Assembly (NCBI GenBank): GCA_038209195.1
Contig: JBBQXY010000007.1
Location: 9,617-73,616, forward strand
Length of the DNA: 64,000 nucleotides
Direction of reading: 5' to 3'
Source of the DNA: JBBQXY01 sp038209195
GTDB taxonomy: Bacteria > Chloroflexota > Ktedonobacteria > Ktedonobacterales > Ktedonobacteraceae
The notes below the pieces were generated by a model that searched no databases, had not been told where the DNA came from, and worked only from the letters and a program-made list of their open reading frames with translations. A program made the translations under genes and the position numbers. Shown here in pieces: positions 25,747 through 34,437 of this stretch (within the stretch, counting starts at the first letter, position 1; the number at the start of each line of letters is the position of its first letter).

Positions 25747-27138
25747 ATGCTCGACCAAGAAAGTGATGTTCCTGATCCCTCTTTCCAGCCTACAGGCCAA
25801 CCTACGGAAGAAGAACATAAAAGTTGGCCGGATTACTGGCAGGAGCAGGGATACCTCTGGCGCACTGAGGCAGAAATTACGCAAAAGCGGAAAACCTTTC
25901 TCGCTGAATGTCTGCGCGCTGTGCCTGATATCAAGCACGGCCTGTACCCTTTTAAAGACATCAGGCTTTCCCGTGCTGACATAGAATGGCTGCTCGCAAC
26001 GCATCAAGGTGGGCGTGGCCCAGTAGAATGGCATAATCCCCAGCACCACCTGCGCATGGGTCTCGACCTTCGTGGGGCAAATCTCATCGGCGTTGATCTG
26101 CATAGCTTACCGCTATCGCGCATACATGCTGGACTGACAGAGACTGAACGTATCGACACAACAGCGCGGCAACGAGCCATGGCTGCTGTACAGTTACAAG
26201 GCGCGAATCTCTTTGAAGCTCACCTTGAAGGTGCCTATTTAGCGGGCGCGAAACTCGAAGGGGCTGACTTGAGTCGTGCGCATTTTGAGCATGCCTCTCT
26301 TATGTACTCACATCTGGAAGGTGCGAATCTACGCACCGCACATCTGGAAGGAGCATTCCTCGGTTTCGCGCAGTGCAACGGGAAACACATGGATGAGCAC
26401 GAATTACGCCATATTCGCCAGTGGAAAGATGATTTTCCTGAAAGAGTCGCACCCGCGAACTGGCGACACGTCTTTTTTGATCGAGCCACCATCCTGGATA
26501 GCATCTACCTGGGCGATGAAGAGCATGGTTTCGTTTCGATGGTCGATGTGAACTGGGGAGAGGTCAATCTCGCTATGGTGAATTGGGAGAAGATTCCCGT
26601 GTTGGGCGACGAATACAAAATTTTGCAGCGGACGAAACTCGCTGACGCAAAGCACGAGGCGAATGAACAAATGCGGGATTATCGTCGGGCGGCCCGCGCC
26701 AACCGCCAACTCGCGATTGCTTTACAAGAACAAGGATTGAATGAAGAGGCGGCACGTTTCGCCTATCGGGCGCAAGTTCTCCAACGCACGGTTTTTCTGA
26801 GACGAGCAAGGTATGGTCAATATCTGTTCTCACTCTTTCTGGATCTCCTGGCGGGTTATGGCTACAAGCTAAGGAACAGCTTTTTCGCCTATGTGCTCGT
26901 CATTATTGGCTTTGCAATGGCATACTTTGTGCTCGGCCCAAAAGTGGGCTTGCACCTCACACCTTTGGAAGCATTCGTCTTCAGTATGACCTCGTTCCAT
27001 GGACGCGGTTTTTCACCGGGCCAGAATATCGGCCTGGGTAATCCGTTGACTGTCCTTGCCGCCCTCGAGGCATTCGTCGGCCTCATCATTGAGATAACTT
27101 TCATCGCTACGATGACTCAACGCTTCTTTAGAAGATGA
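25747..27138 (+). CDS. Pentapeptide-repeat protein with C-terminal two-helix channel-like domain
   Basis: The 463-residue protein has a charged N-terminus, pentapeptide repeats of the A-(N/D/H)-L-x-x type (about 98-118 and 140-210, for example L-E-G-A-D-L-S-R-A-H), a middle helical segment resembling a TPR hairpin (about 295-355), then two transmembrane helices with a re-entrant loop (about 375-463). The layout of helix, pore-like S-M-T-S-F-H-G-R-G-F-S-P loop, and helix ending in A-T-M-T-Q-R-F-F resembles two-helix cation channels. However, the loop lacks the T-x-G-Y-G potassium filter. It would sit in the plasma membrane with the repeats in the cytoplasm. Channel function is inference. GAGGA precedes the ATG. 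Confidence 0.75.
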   Translation: MLDQESDVPDPSFQPTGQPTEEEHKSWPDYWQEQGYLWRTEAEITQKRKTFLAECLRAVPDIKHGLYPFKDIRLSRADIEWLLATHQGGRGPVEWHNPQHHLRMGLDLRGANLIGVDLHSLPLSRIHAGLTETERIDTTARQRAMAAVQLQGANLFEAHLEGAYLAGAKLEGADLSRAHFEHASLMYSHLEGANLRTAHLEGAFLGFAQCNGKHMDEHELRHIRQWKDDFPERVAPANWRHVFFDRATILDSIYLGDEEHGFVSMVDVNWGEVNLAMVNWEKIPVLGDEYKILQRTKLADAKHEANEQMRDYRRAARANRQLAIALQEQGLNEEAARFAYRAQVLQRTVFLRRARYGQYLFSLFLDLLAGYGYKLRNSFFAYVLVIIGFAMAYFVLGPKVGLHLTPLEAFVFSMTSFHGRGFSPGQNIGLGNPLTVLAALEAFVGLIIEITFIATMTQRFFRR

Positions 27139-27179
27139 AGAATTGTTGCACTTTTCCCATTGGAACTGCACGTTGTGCC

Positions 27180-27208
27180 TTGACTTTGCGCGCATTCAGT
27201 GCTATCAT
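27180..27208 (+). promoter_or_regulatory. Near-consensus vegetative promoter
   Basis: TTGACT (27180-27185), a 17-bp spacer and TATCAT (27203-27208) make one of the best matches to a housekeeping sigma-factor promoter in the window. It would start transcription near 27215, about 90 bp before the small membrane-protein gene. Confidence 0.6.
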
Positions 27209-27306
27209 CTTAGTAGTGCAGTAAGATGCATGTTTGTTCAAAGATTTGATGTGTTGGTAGTGGAGAGTTATGGCGGAGAAATCCTCTACAATAAGTGAGG
27301 TTAAGC

Positions 27307-27498
27307 GTGTTTAAAAAGGGTCCAACGGTCCTTAAAGTATATATTATCCCAGTGCTCCTGCTCAATCTGGCTTTGGGGGCATGGGAAGTTCTTGCTGAGC
27401 ATGTAGCAAATAATGGGTTTTCAACCTATCTCGGCTACGCGGTGATTGTTTCGATAAGTCTGTACCTGTACCTCATGTACCTAGATCGTTACATTTAG
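27307..27498 (+). CDS. Small two-helix membrane protein
   Basis: GAGG lies six bases before the GTG at 27307, giving 63 residues (another in-frame GTG is at 27295). The protein has a basic N-terminus and two hydrophobic helices (about 9-25 and 42-60) with a short polar loop (E-H-V-A-N-N-G), a common shape for small membrane proteins. No family is recognised. It is preceded by a near-consensus promoter and its stop codon overlaps that of the convergent reductase gene by a few bases. Coding status rests on promoter, ribosome site and hydrophobic pattern. Confidence 0.5.
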   Translation: MFKKGPTVLKVYIIPVLLLNLALGAWEVLAEHVANNGFSTYLGYAVIVSISLYLYLMYLDRYI

Positions 27499-27908
27499 TT
27501 TGTCTGTCGTTCTAGCGCGATTAGCGGAATTTGGCGTGTAGTTTTCGCTTGGTGCTCAGCGAAAAAGGGGTAGAGCTCCACTACCTTATTCCATAATCGC
27601 ACCCGCTCCGCACCTGCCATGACGATGGCGGTGGCGTCGAAAATTTCGGTTTTGAACTCAACTGTTACCGTTGAATGAGCTACCAGATTGCGGTACCAGT
27701 CGGGGTGGGTCGGTGCGCCCACATTGGAGGCGATCACCAGCAGGCGGTCGCCATCAGGGATGTACATCATCGGCGTCGTGCGAGGTTGCCCGCTCTTGGC
27801 ACCTCGCGTGGTCAGTAGAAGCCTGGGTCTCTCCTCCACATGCCCTTTGCTTCGATTCGTGCGAAATTCCTCGATCACCTGGCGATTGAAGTCGTTCTGG
27901 TCTGGCAT
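27495..27908 (-). CDS. DDN-like deazaflavin (F420)-dependent reductase family protein
   Basis: GGAGG stands four bases before the ATG at 27908, so the product is 137 residues. It is a clear paralogue of the protein encoded at 6581-6985. It shares E-E-F-R-T-N near the start, L-L-T-T-R-G-A-K-S-G, R-T-T-P-M-M-Y-I-P-D-G, G-A-P-T-H-P-D-W-Y-R-N-L-V-A-H and the end T-R-Q-I-P-L-I-A-L. These are the deazaflavin-binding split-barrel motifs. Identity between the two by eye is above half, so they may be duplicates with different substrates. It converges with the small membrane protein, and its upstream region holds the MITE-like element about 120 bp away. Confidence 0.85.
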   Translation of the reverse strand: MPDQNDFNRQVIEEFRTNRSKGHVEERPRLLLTTRGAKSGQPRTTPMMYIPDGDRLLVIASNVGAPTHPDWYRNLVAHSTVTVEFKTEIFDATAIVMAGAERVRLWNKVVELYPFFAEHQAKTTRQIPLIALERQTN

Positions 27909-28021
27909 AATTCCTCCAGTTGTCGATACGAACAAACTTTGGCTCTATCCTTGCATACTAAGGTAAATTCCCTTCAGTTTCATCCTAGCACCTCTGTTCA
28001 ACGCTGTCAAAGTGAGCTGTG

Positions 28022-28194
28022 GGTAATTACAGGGCTTATCAAAAGTCGCGTAAGGCAGGAGCACCCTGTCCGGGGGACAGGTAATAGAGGGCGGCAGCCC
28101 TTTGACTGGGTTCTAGGGCTGCGCCCTAGCTCTCCCTCTCTCCCCCTGCCGCCGAAGGCGGCAAAAAAGACTTTTGAGAAACCCTGTAGGTAAT
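28022..28194. mobile_element. MITE-like element with 19-bp inverted ends and 6-bp target duplication
   Basis: A 161-bp element (28028-28188) begins with TACAGGGCTTATCAAAAGT, and its other end is the reverse complement of TACAGGGTTTCTCAAAAGT, 17 of 19 positions identical. It is flanked on both sides by GGTAAT (28022-28027 and 28189-28194), a perfect 6-bp direct repeat. Inside are four hairpins: CCTGTCC/GGACAGG (28065-28081), AGGGC/GCCCT (28088-28101), CTAGGGC/GCCCTAG (28113-28129) and GCCGCC/GGCGGC (28148-28162). There is no coding capacity. The last three hairpins form a repeat that recurs at 47124-47209 and 63238-63400 without these ends. The rest of the 464-bp gap (27936-28399) is A/T rich with no gene seen. 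Confidence 0.75.
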
Positions 28195-28399
28195 TTAATG
28201 GGTAACATTACACATAATTTTTTTGCGCTTCCCCCTTATACTAAGAATAAGATAAGCACAAGAGAACCTGAAATAGTGCATCAAAAAGCTGCCTGCTCGG
28301 GTTTTCCTCTTTTATCAGTTTCTAAGCAAATATCACAGTTTTATACATTACAAAAAATATTGTGAAATTCATCTTTGCTTTACTAAAGGAGTATCGACA

Positions 28400-30184
28400 A
28401 TGCGTCCTCAACTACGTGTCTCCATCCTGAAACAACCATCTATCAAATTGGCCTGTCTGGCCTTCTTGCTACTTATTATTAGTGGCTGTGGTGGGTCAAC
28501 GACCGCCGCCCCCACACCTACCCCTGGAATACAATATACCGTACTCAATCTTGGCATTCCGCAAACAGCAATGGCTGCACCAGTCACTGGGGCGTTAGCA
28601 GCGAGCCAGGTGCTCCACATTGGCGTAACTTTTAAGTTGAATCAAGCTGCCGTGGATCAATGGAACAAGCTGAATGGTCAGAATCAGGCACAGCAGGGCA
28701 GCAGCGATGCCGGTACCATCGCGAATCAGTTAGGGATTACCGATGCTCAGTACCAGAGCATCAAATCGTACTTTGGAGTGCAAGACGCCAAATTGACATT
28801 GAACAAACTTCATACGTATCTGGCCGTTGATGCGAAAGTCTCGACAATTAATGCCGTATTCCGTACGAAATTGGTACAACGCCAGCTTAATGATCGTACA
28901 TTTTATACGCCAGACTCCACGATGCCGCCGCAGGTTCCAACGATTATCGCCAATCAAATTGACGCAGTGACCGGGCTGGAGAACTATAGTTCGTTCATAA
29001 CGGGTGCATCCGCACAACGAATGCACCAGGCGAGCCATCTGGTTCAGAAACAACCTACTGCTGATTGCAACCCTGCTTCATCGACCATCAATACGGACCA
29101 AATTGCTGCTAACTATGGATACAATACCTTCTGGCAGCATGGGTTTCGCGGTCAGGGACTGACCGTTAACCTGGTCGAGATTGATACCTTTGACCCGAAC
29201 GATATCATTAACTATGCCCAGTGCGTTGGCTTCAACACGAACAATTTTCATCTTGTCACGGTTGATGGACAACCTCAACCTACTGCGCAGCCAGCTATTG
29301 AGTCAACCTTGGATATCGATATGCTGATGGGTTTGGCTCCGCAGGCCTCAATTGTTGACTATCAGACCGGCAGTCCAAGTGGTCAAGGTGTCAATGATGC
29401 ATTGCAGCAGCTTGTTAACAATAACGCACATAACGTGAACAGTGCCAGCGTGGTCAGTATCAGCCTTGGTGGTGCCGAGAAGCAGCAGAGTAGCGCGGAT
29501 TTGAACGCCATTAACAGCAGCTTACGGCAGCTTGTCCAGATTGAACATATGACGGTGTTCGTTTCCAGCGGCGACTGTGCCGCCTATGGTGATGGCAGCT
29601 TTGGCGATCTCTCCGTGCAATTTCCGGCTAGTGCGCCACTGGCGGTCGCTGTTGGTGGAACTGAATGGAGTCTGGGCGCAAATGGAGCTATCAACGAATC
29701 AGTTTGGTCTAATGGCTCAAATAAAAATCAGTGTGGCAATGCCTGGGGCAGTGGTGGTGGCTTAAGTACGAAGGCGCAGCGTCAAAGCTGGGAAGTTGGC
29801 AATGGTGTTCACAATAAATACTCGAATGGTATGCGCCAGGTACCCGATGTAGCAGCCATTGCCAATAACATCGCAATTTATGCTCTTGGAGCATGGCAAT
29901 CTGTGGGTGGCACCAGTGCCGCTACCCCCATCTGGGCTGCTGGTTTTATGCTCGTCAATGATGCGCTGATCCACCATACCAAGGGTACGTTTTTCTACGG
30001 CCCGGCAGTATTCTACGAAGTTAGCAATAATGCCAACCGCTATCGCCCCTATAATGATGTGAGGCAAGGGAACAATCTCTTCTATCCATCAACGGCAGGG
30101 TGGGACTTTTCGACAGGATGGGGCTCGCCCAATCTGGTTGATTACTACGAGGTGCTGTATACCGCAGTGAAAAGCGGAAAATAG
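28400..30184 (+). CDS. S53 (sedolisin/kumamolisin) peptidase, lipoprotein
   Basis: This 594-residue pre-pro-protein has a lipoprotein signal peptide ending in I-S-G-C (Cys30), a P/T/A spacer, a pro-kumamolisin activation domain (about 45-205) and the S53 catalytic domain (about 225-590). The Ser-Glu-Asp triad is visible: Glu301 and Asp305 in E-S-T-L-D, and the nucleophile Ser at about 508 in G-G-T-S-A-A-T-P. The oxyanion Asp is in S-S-G-D-C, and the calcium site is D-V-R-Q-G and G-W-D-F-S-T-G-W-G near the end. S53 enzymes are active in acid; attached to the outer face of the membrane, it would process extracellular protein. A strong AAAGGAG site precedes the ATG. Confidence 0.93.
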   Translation: MRPQLRVSILKQPSIKLACLAFLLLIISGCGGSTTAAPTPTPGIQYTVLNLGIPQTAMAAPVTGALAASQVLHIGVTFKLNQAAVDQWNKLNGQNQAQQGSSDAGTIANQLGITDAQYQSIKSYFGVQDAKLTLNKLHTYLAVDAKVSTINAVFRTKLVQRQLNDRTFYTPDSTMPPQVPTIIANQIDAVTGLENYSSFITGASAQRMHQASHLVQKQPTADCNPASSTINTDQIAANYGYNTFWQHGFRGQGLTVNLVEIDTFDPNDIINYAQCVGFNTNNFHLVTVDGQPQPTAQPAIESTLDIDMLMGLAPQASIVDYQTGSPSGQGVNDALQQLVNNNAHNVNSASVVSISLGGAEKQQSSADLNAINSSLRQLVQIEHMTVFVSSGDCAAYGDGSFGDLSVQFPASAPLAVAVGGTEWSLGANGAINESVWSNGSNKNQCGNAWGSGGGLSTKAQRQSWEVGNGVHNKYSNGMRQVPDVAAIANNIAIYALGAWQSVGGTSAATPIWAAGFMLVNDALIHHTKGTFFYGPAVFYEVSNNANRYRPYNDVRQGNNLFYPSTAGWDFSTGWGSPNLVDYYEVLYTAVKSGK

Positions 30185-30192
30185 TGTAAATC

Positions 30193-30256
30193 ATAAATAC
30201 AAGCTCAGCATTTTCGCGAGACACATGTCTCGCGAAAATGCTGAGCTTGTATTTAT
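30193..30256. terminator. 64-bp perfect palindrome between convergent genes
   Basis: Arms 30193-30223 and 30226-30256 are complementary over all 31 positions, with CA at the centre. The stem core reads AAGCTCAGCATTTTCGCGAG. It starts 9 bp after the S53 peptidase stop and ends 9 bp before the amidohydrolase stop, so it fills the whole convergent gap. Because the outer ends are A/T (ATAAATAC/GTATTTAT), a transcript from either side would end in a weak U-rich stretch. A bidirectional terminator is the likeliest role. Confidence 0.7.
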
Positions 30257-30264
30257 CCCTTCTA

Positions 30265-31557
30265 CTACTCCGGTGAAGGTAGACCACAACAAATCCATGC
30301 CCCAGCCATTATCTCCTCTGGGATGCCACTTATACTAGCAGGGGATTGTCGTGCAACAACCTGTCCTTCTTTGATGACGAGTTCGATGTTACGTCGATCT
30401 GCCAGGAAACGCAGGTTATCCAGCGGGTTTTTTGTGACCACGATGAGGTCTGCCACCTTGCCCTGTTCCAATGTTCCGAGCCATGCGTCCCAGCCCAGGG
30501 CGCGAGCCGCGTTAGCGGTTGATGCCACGATGGTCTGCATAGGAGAAAGTCCCGCCTCTGCCATCCAGACCAGTTCCATCGCATTGTCACCATGAAAATT
30601 GTACGGTGTAGCGGCGTCGGTTCCCATCGCGATAGGCACGCCCAGTGATAGCGCACGACGCACGCTCCGCAAGGCATCTTCTTGCACTACCTTAGATTTC
30701 TCCATAATCCAGTCAGGAATGCCTGGACGATCGCCATAAATAACATCAAAGCCAGGTTTCAACGTTGGCACAAGGAAAATCTCCCGCTCAGCCATCGTCG
30801 CCATCAACGTCTCGTCCTGGTGGAGATAAGTGCCATGTTCTATTGTACGTACTCCTGCCATGACCGCATTACGAATGCCCTGAATTCCGTGTGCGTGGGC
30901 CGCGACAGGCTTACCCACCTTGGTTGCCTCTTCGACAGCGACACGCAGTTCTTCCAAACCGAACTGCACCGCTCCAGGCTTTTCTCCTGGTGTCAGGATC
31001 GCGCCTGTTGCCATTACCTTAAGCAGATCGGCTCCCGCCTTTAGTTGCTCGCGCGCGGCCTTGCGTACTTCTTCGGGTCCATCGGCTTCGCGGTACATTC
31101 CTTCGTAATACTCTGTGCCTGCTGAGGTAATGGATAAGAGTTTGCCAGAGAGTTGCATACGCGGCCCTGTCCACATGCCACTCTCTATGGCCTTGCGTAC
31201 CGAGAATTCCAACCAATGTCGTCCCCCCACATCGCGCACAGTAGTGACACCAGCCGCTAGGCTATTTTGCGCATGCTTGAGCATCAGCAAGGTCGCCCAG
31301 CCCATATCTCCTCGCAAGCGGCTGTCCGGCGCACCATCACCAGCCAGATGAACATGACAGTCAATCAAACCGGGTAGGACATAGCGTCCAGGCAGATCAA
31401 GCTCCGTGATTGGCTCGTCTGGTGCCATCGCCCAACCTGCTTCATCGCCAACATAAGCTATGCGCCCGTTACGGATGACGAGGACGCTTTGTTCCTGTGG
31501 TGGATGTCCGGTGCCATCAATCAGTATCATCTGTTTAAGCATAAGTGTAGAGGACAT
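30265..31557 (-). CDS. Metal-dependent amidohydrolase (imidazolonepropionase-like, prolidase-type)
   Basis: The 430-residue protein is an amidohydrolase-superfamily TIM barrel with its small beta-sandwich. Metal-binding H68-x-H70 follows L-P-G-L-I-D-C. A Lys in L-L-K-V-M-A-T-G, the pair A-H-A-H-G and I-E-H-G-T, and the Asp in M-G-T-D-A-A-T-P complete the two-metal site. The pattern matches the group that includes Xaa-Pro dipeptidases and imidazolonepropionase-like hydrolases of unknown substrate. AGGAG is eight bases before the ATG. It is cytoplasmic with no signal peptide, and its stop faces the S53 peptidase across the palindrome, so peptide degradation is a possible context but not shown. 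Confidence 0.87.
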   Translation of the reverse strand: MSSTLMLKQMILIDGTGHPPQEQSVLVIRNGRIAYVGDEAGWAMAPDEPITELDLPGRYVLPGLIDCHVHLAGDGAPDSRLRGDMGWATLLMLKHAQNSLAAGVTTVRDVGGRHWLEFSVRKAIESGMWTGPRMQLSGKLLSITSAGTEYYEGMYREADGPEEVRKAAREQLKAGADLLKVMATGAILTPGEKPGAVQFGLEELRVAVEEATKVGKPVAAHAHGIQGIRNAVMAGVRTIEHGTYLHQDETLMATMAEREIFLVPTLKPGFDVIYGDRPGIPDWIMEKSKVVQEDALRSVRRALSLGVPIAMGTDAATPYNFHGDNAMELVWMAEAGLSPMQTIVASTANAARALGWDAWLGTLEQGKVADLIVVTKNPLDNLRFLADRRNIELVIKEGQVVARQSPASISGIPEEIMAGAWICCGLPSPE

Positions 31558-31789
31558 GGTTAGGTCTCCTAAGCTGGTAAGCTATTTTCAACATAGAAGT
31601 TCAACGTAGGTTCATATACAGCCCTGACATGCTGTTTATCGTACCACGTTAACCTTATTCTTTCCTCACCAATAAGAATGACAGCCTTCAAATGTTCAGG
31701 AAATACCATCAATCCCGTGTCTTTGTTGCTTGTTATGATAAGATGAAAAAGAGCAATACAGTATTTTTATCCTTGGACAATTCTTCAAC

Positions 31790-33091
31790 ATGAAAGTAGT
31801 GATTATGGACAACACGGCAGCGGCAACGGAACTCGTCGCGCAATTGGCGCAAGGTGATTTTGTGGGAGCGTGGCAGCGTTTGGCGAGCAACGCACAAGAA
31901 AAGCTATCAGCAGAACAGGTGCAAACAGGCTGGCAAGGTGTTATTGCCCAGTGTGGACCGTTCAAGCAGCAGGTGGAAACACACATTTTACAGATAAAGC
32001 AGTTGGAGAGGGTGGTTGTCACCTGCGCCTTTACCCATGCCAATGTAGATGCCAACGTAGCTTTTAACAGCACTGGCGAGATTGTTGGCGTATCTATTAC
32101 TCCTGTTGGCTACCTTGAGCAGCAGCTTTCCACGACCTATGAACCACCAGCGTATGTACAATCTGCGCTTTTCTGTGAACAAGAAGTACAAGTTGGGCAG
32201 GGCGAGTGGGTTTTGCCAGCAACACTGAGTTTGCCAGTAGGCGATGGGCCTTTCCCTGCCGTAGTGCTTGTGCATGGTTCTGGCCCCAATGATCGCGATG
32301 AGACAATTGGACCCAACAAGCCATTCCGTGATCTCGCCTGGGGACTCGCCTCACAAGGGATCGCTGTGCTGCGCTACGATAAGCGCACAAAGACATACGG
32401 TGAGAAGATATCGCGGATGGTTGATACTGTGACTGTGCAGACAGAGGTAATCGACGATGCCCTGGCGGCCGTTGCACTACTGCGCGACACCCCACTAATA
32501 GACCCACACAGGATATGTGTGTTGGGTCACAGCCTGGGCGGCTATGTCCTGCCACGAATTGGTAGTGCTGACCCAGACATTGAGGGTTTGATAGTACTGG
32601 GGGGTCTGGTGCGACCCCTGGAAGACACCATATTGGATCAATTCAGCTACATCTACTCGCTGACCGGCACGCGTTCGGCTGAGCAACAGCAGCAATTAGA
32701 TACACTGACAAAGCAGGTGGCCCTGGTGAAATCCCCGACATTGTCGCTGGCAACCCCTGCAGCAGAACTGCCGTTGGGCGTCTCACCAGCCTACTGGTTA
32801 GATCTGCGCGATTATCAGCCAGCGAAATTAGCCCAAAGTATCAAACAACCAATGCTGATCCTCCAGGGAGAGAGCGATTATCAGGTGACTATGGAGGATT
32901 TCCAGGGGTGGCAAGATGCCCTAGCTACACGCGACGACGTTCAGTTTAAACTCTACCCTGGTCTCTCCCATTTGTTTATGCCCGTGGAGGGCGGTGGAAA
33001 AGCAACTCCTGGCACTTACTCCGTGCCGAGCCACGTCATCGAAGAGGTCGTGAGTGATATTGCGCAATGGGTGAAGACTTCTTTCTCATAG
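31790..33091 (+). CDS. DUF3887-type domain fused to alpha/beta hydrolase
   Basis: The 433-residue protein has an N-terminal cystatin-like domain resembling DUF3887 (about 8-105), then an alpha/beta-hydrolase domain of the BAAT/dienelactone-hydrolase type (about 125-430). The hydrolase shows V-H-G-S-G-P-N-D-R-D-E, nucleophile Ser248 in G-H-S-L-G-G-Y, Asp in G-E-S-D-Y-Q-V and His in G-L-S-H-L-F. Homologues with this domain pair usually have a signal peptide; none is seen here. Start choice is uncertain (ATG 31790 or 31805; neither has a good ribosome site). Substrate is unknown, an ester or peptide bond being usual. The YkgJ-like gene follows after 29 bp. Confidence 0.8.
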   Translation: MKVVIMDNTAAATELVAQLAQGDFVGAWQRLASNAQEKLSAEQVQTGWQGVIAQCGPFKQQVETHILQIKQLERVVVTCAFTHANVDANVAFNSTGEIVGVSITPVGYLEQQLSTTYEPPAYVQSALFCEQEVQVGQGEWVLPATLSLPVGDGPFPAVVLVHGSGPNDRDETIGPNKPFRDLAWGLASQGIAVLRYDKRTKTYGEKISRMVDTVTVQTEVIDDALAAVALLRDTPLIDPHRICVLGHSLGGYVLPRIGSADPDIEGLIVLGGLVRPLEDTILDQFSYIYSLTGTRSAEQQQQLDTLTKQVALVKSPTLSLATPAAELPLGVSPAYWLDLRDYQPAKLAQSIKQPMLILQGESDYQVTMEDFQGWQDALATRDDVQFKLYPGLSHLFMPVEGGGKATPGTYSVPSHVIEEVVSDIAQWVKTSFS

Positions 33092-33120
33092 TTTTTCAGC
33101 GGAAAAGGAACCGATAACTC

Positions 33121-33384
33121 GTGAACTGTCGCGTCGGTTGTGGAGCGTGTTGTATCGCTCCATCCATCACATCAGCCATTCCTGGTATGCCGCATGGAAA
33201 ACCAGCAGGGGTGCGCTGTGTGCAATTAACGGAAGACAATCGCTGCAAGCTCTTTGGGAGACCAGAGCGTCCCACCGTTTGTAACCGCTTACAGCCTTCT
33301 GAAGACATGTGCGGTCGCTCAACACTGGACGCGTTGCAGCGCCTCACCTTCCTGGAACGTGCAACTATGCCCTCTACGAAATGA
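33121..33384 (+). CDS. YkgJ family cysteine-cluster protein
   Basis: The 87-residue protein begins with a GTG and carries the YkgJ cysteine pattern: C-x3-C-x2-C-C at the N-terminus (residues 3, 7, 10, 11), then C33-x8-C42 (V-R-C-V-Q-L / R-C-K-L-F), P-x-V-C-N and a last Cys. The family is annotated as zinc- or iron-chelating; function is not established. It is shorter than many members because they carry a C-terminal helix, but all metal residues appear present. It probably belongs to the transcript of the preceding hydrolase and converges with the sugar-kinase-like gene 15 bp downstream. Confidence 0.85.
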   Translation: MNCRVGCGACCIAPSITSAIPGMPHGKPAGVRCVQLTEDNRCKLFGRPERPTVCNRLQPSEDMCGRSTLDALQRLTFLERATMPSTK

Positions 33385-33399
33385 GTCGTAGTTTACCTT

Positions 33400-34437
33400 T
33401 TATCTGTATATTTGAACGCTGGTCGCAAAAAGGGCTGGTGGGGGGATAGTGGGAATAAGATTTCCCAACACTACCTCATTGATGGCGACCCCAGCGGCCT
33501 CCAGTGCGGTGAAGAGTACGCCGATGATCGGCTCAAAGCGATAGCGGGTCGGTCTCACTTGCGGTGAAGTTGTTCGGACCTGTGCGATGATCGCATCGGC
33601 TAAAAGCGAAGAGTGGTGACGCAAGACCCCACCAGCAAGCACCAGTGTAAAAGCTGTGCCTTCCAGCCCAACATAGCGCGCTCCTGCCAACGCGTAGTTG
33701 CCGAGGGCTTTGCCATGTTCCGCTACGATCTGGCGCGCAACGGCGTCCCCTTCCTGTGCCTCATCCAGCAGAATGGGTGTCAGGCGGCTCATCGTGGGTA
33801 ATGTGCGTTTTTCACGGCTCTCACGGTTGGTAAACATGTGTAGCACCTCTTCGACCGTATTGAGCTGGTAGAATTCGAGTACGCGTCGTGTGAGCGTGGT
33901 TGGAGGCTCGATGCCTAGCTCTGATCGGTAGATGGCATCCAGCGTTTTCTGCGCGAGTTGGAAACCTCCTTGTGTTTGATCTTGCCAGCAGCTCGAATGC
34001 CAGGTGCGACCAGTGGCCGAGCGCGCACCTGTCGCTGCACCAGTGCCACAGACGACAGAGACGCCAGTATTATCCGACGAGCCCGCGTGAAGAACGCTCA
34101 GGGCGTCATTTTGTACCAGAATAGAGCGCCCGAAGCCGCGAACTTCCATCGCGGCCTGTAGATAGGCAAAATCTTCGGGCCAGTCGGCACCAGCCATATT
34201 AAAGACGGCGGCCATAAGCTCAATTGGCTGAACCTGGGCAGCTTGCAATGCGCTGAGTACCGCGAACTCGATATTGGCAACGGCGGCAGCGGCAGAGTCC
34301 GGCCAGTTCGCGCCAGCTTCAGTATTACTAATGTCGCCACAGCCGCCGCGTCCTGCTCCCAGAATGGTTCCATCCAAGGTTGCTACGAGCCCGATAGTTT
34401 TCGTATTTCCCCCATCAACAGCCAATACACATTGCAT
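33400..34437 (-). CDS. BadF/BadG/BcrA/BcrD-type ATPase, N-acetylglucosamine kinase-like
   Basis: The long frame extends to 34779, but AGGAGG lies just before the ATG at 34437, where the ATPase fold begins, giving 345 residues. The first phosphate loop is D-G-G-N-T-K-T (8-14). The second is V-V-C-G-T-G-A-A-T-G, followed by W-H-S-S-C-W and G-G-F-Q-L-A. A final adenosine segment is L-V-L-A-G-G-V-L-R. The G-R-G-G-C-G-D and G-G-x-x-L-G-D-like pattern fits N-acetylglucosamine or related hexosamine kinases better than benzoyl-CoA reductase activators, since no cysteine cluster is present. It likely salvages cell-wall amino sugars. It stands alone. Confidence 0.8.
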   Translation of the reverse strand: MQCVLAVDGGNTKTIGLVATLDGTILGAGRGGCGDISNTEAGANWPDSAAAAVANIEFAVLSALQAAQVQPIELMAAVFNMAGADWPEDFAYLQAAMEVRGFGRSILVQNDALSVLHAGSSDNTGVSVVCGTGAATGARSATGRTWHSSCWQDQTQGGFQLAQKTLDAIYRSELGIEPPTTLTRRVLEFYQLNTVEEVLHMFTNRESREKRTLPTMSRLTPILLDEAQEGDAVARQIVAEHGKALGNYALAGARYVGLEGTAFTLVLAGGVLRHHSSLLADAIIAQVRTTSPQVRPTRYRFEPIIGVLFTALEAAGVAINEVVLGNLIPTIPPPALFATSVQIYR

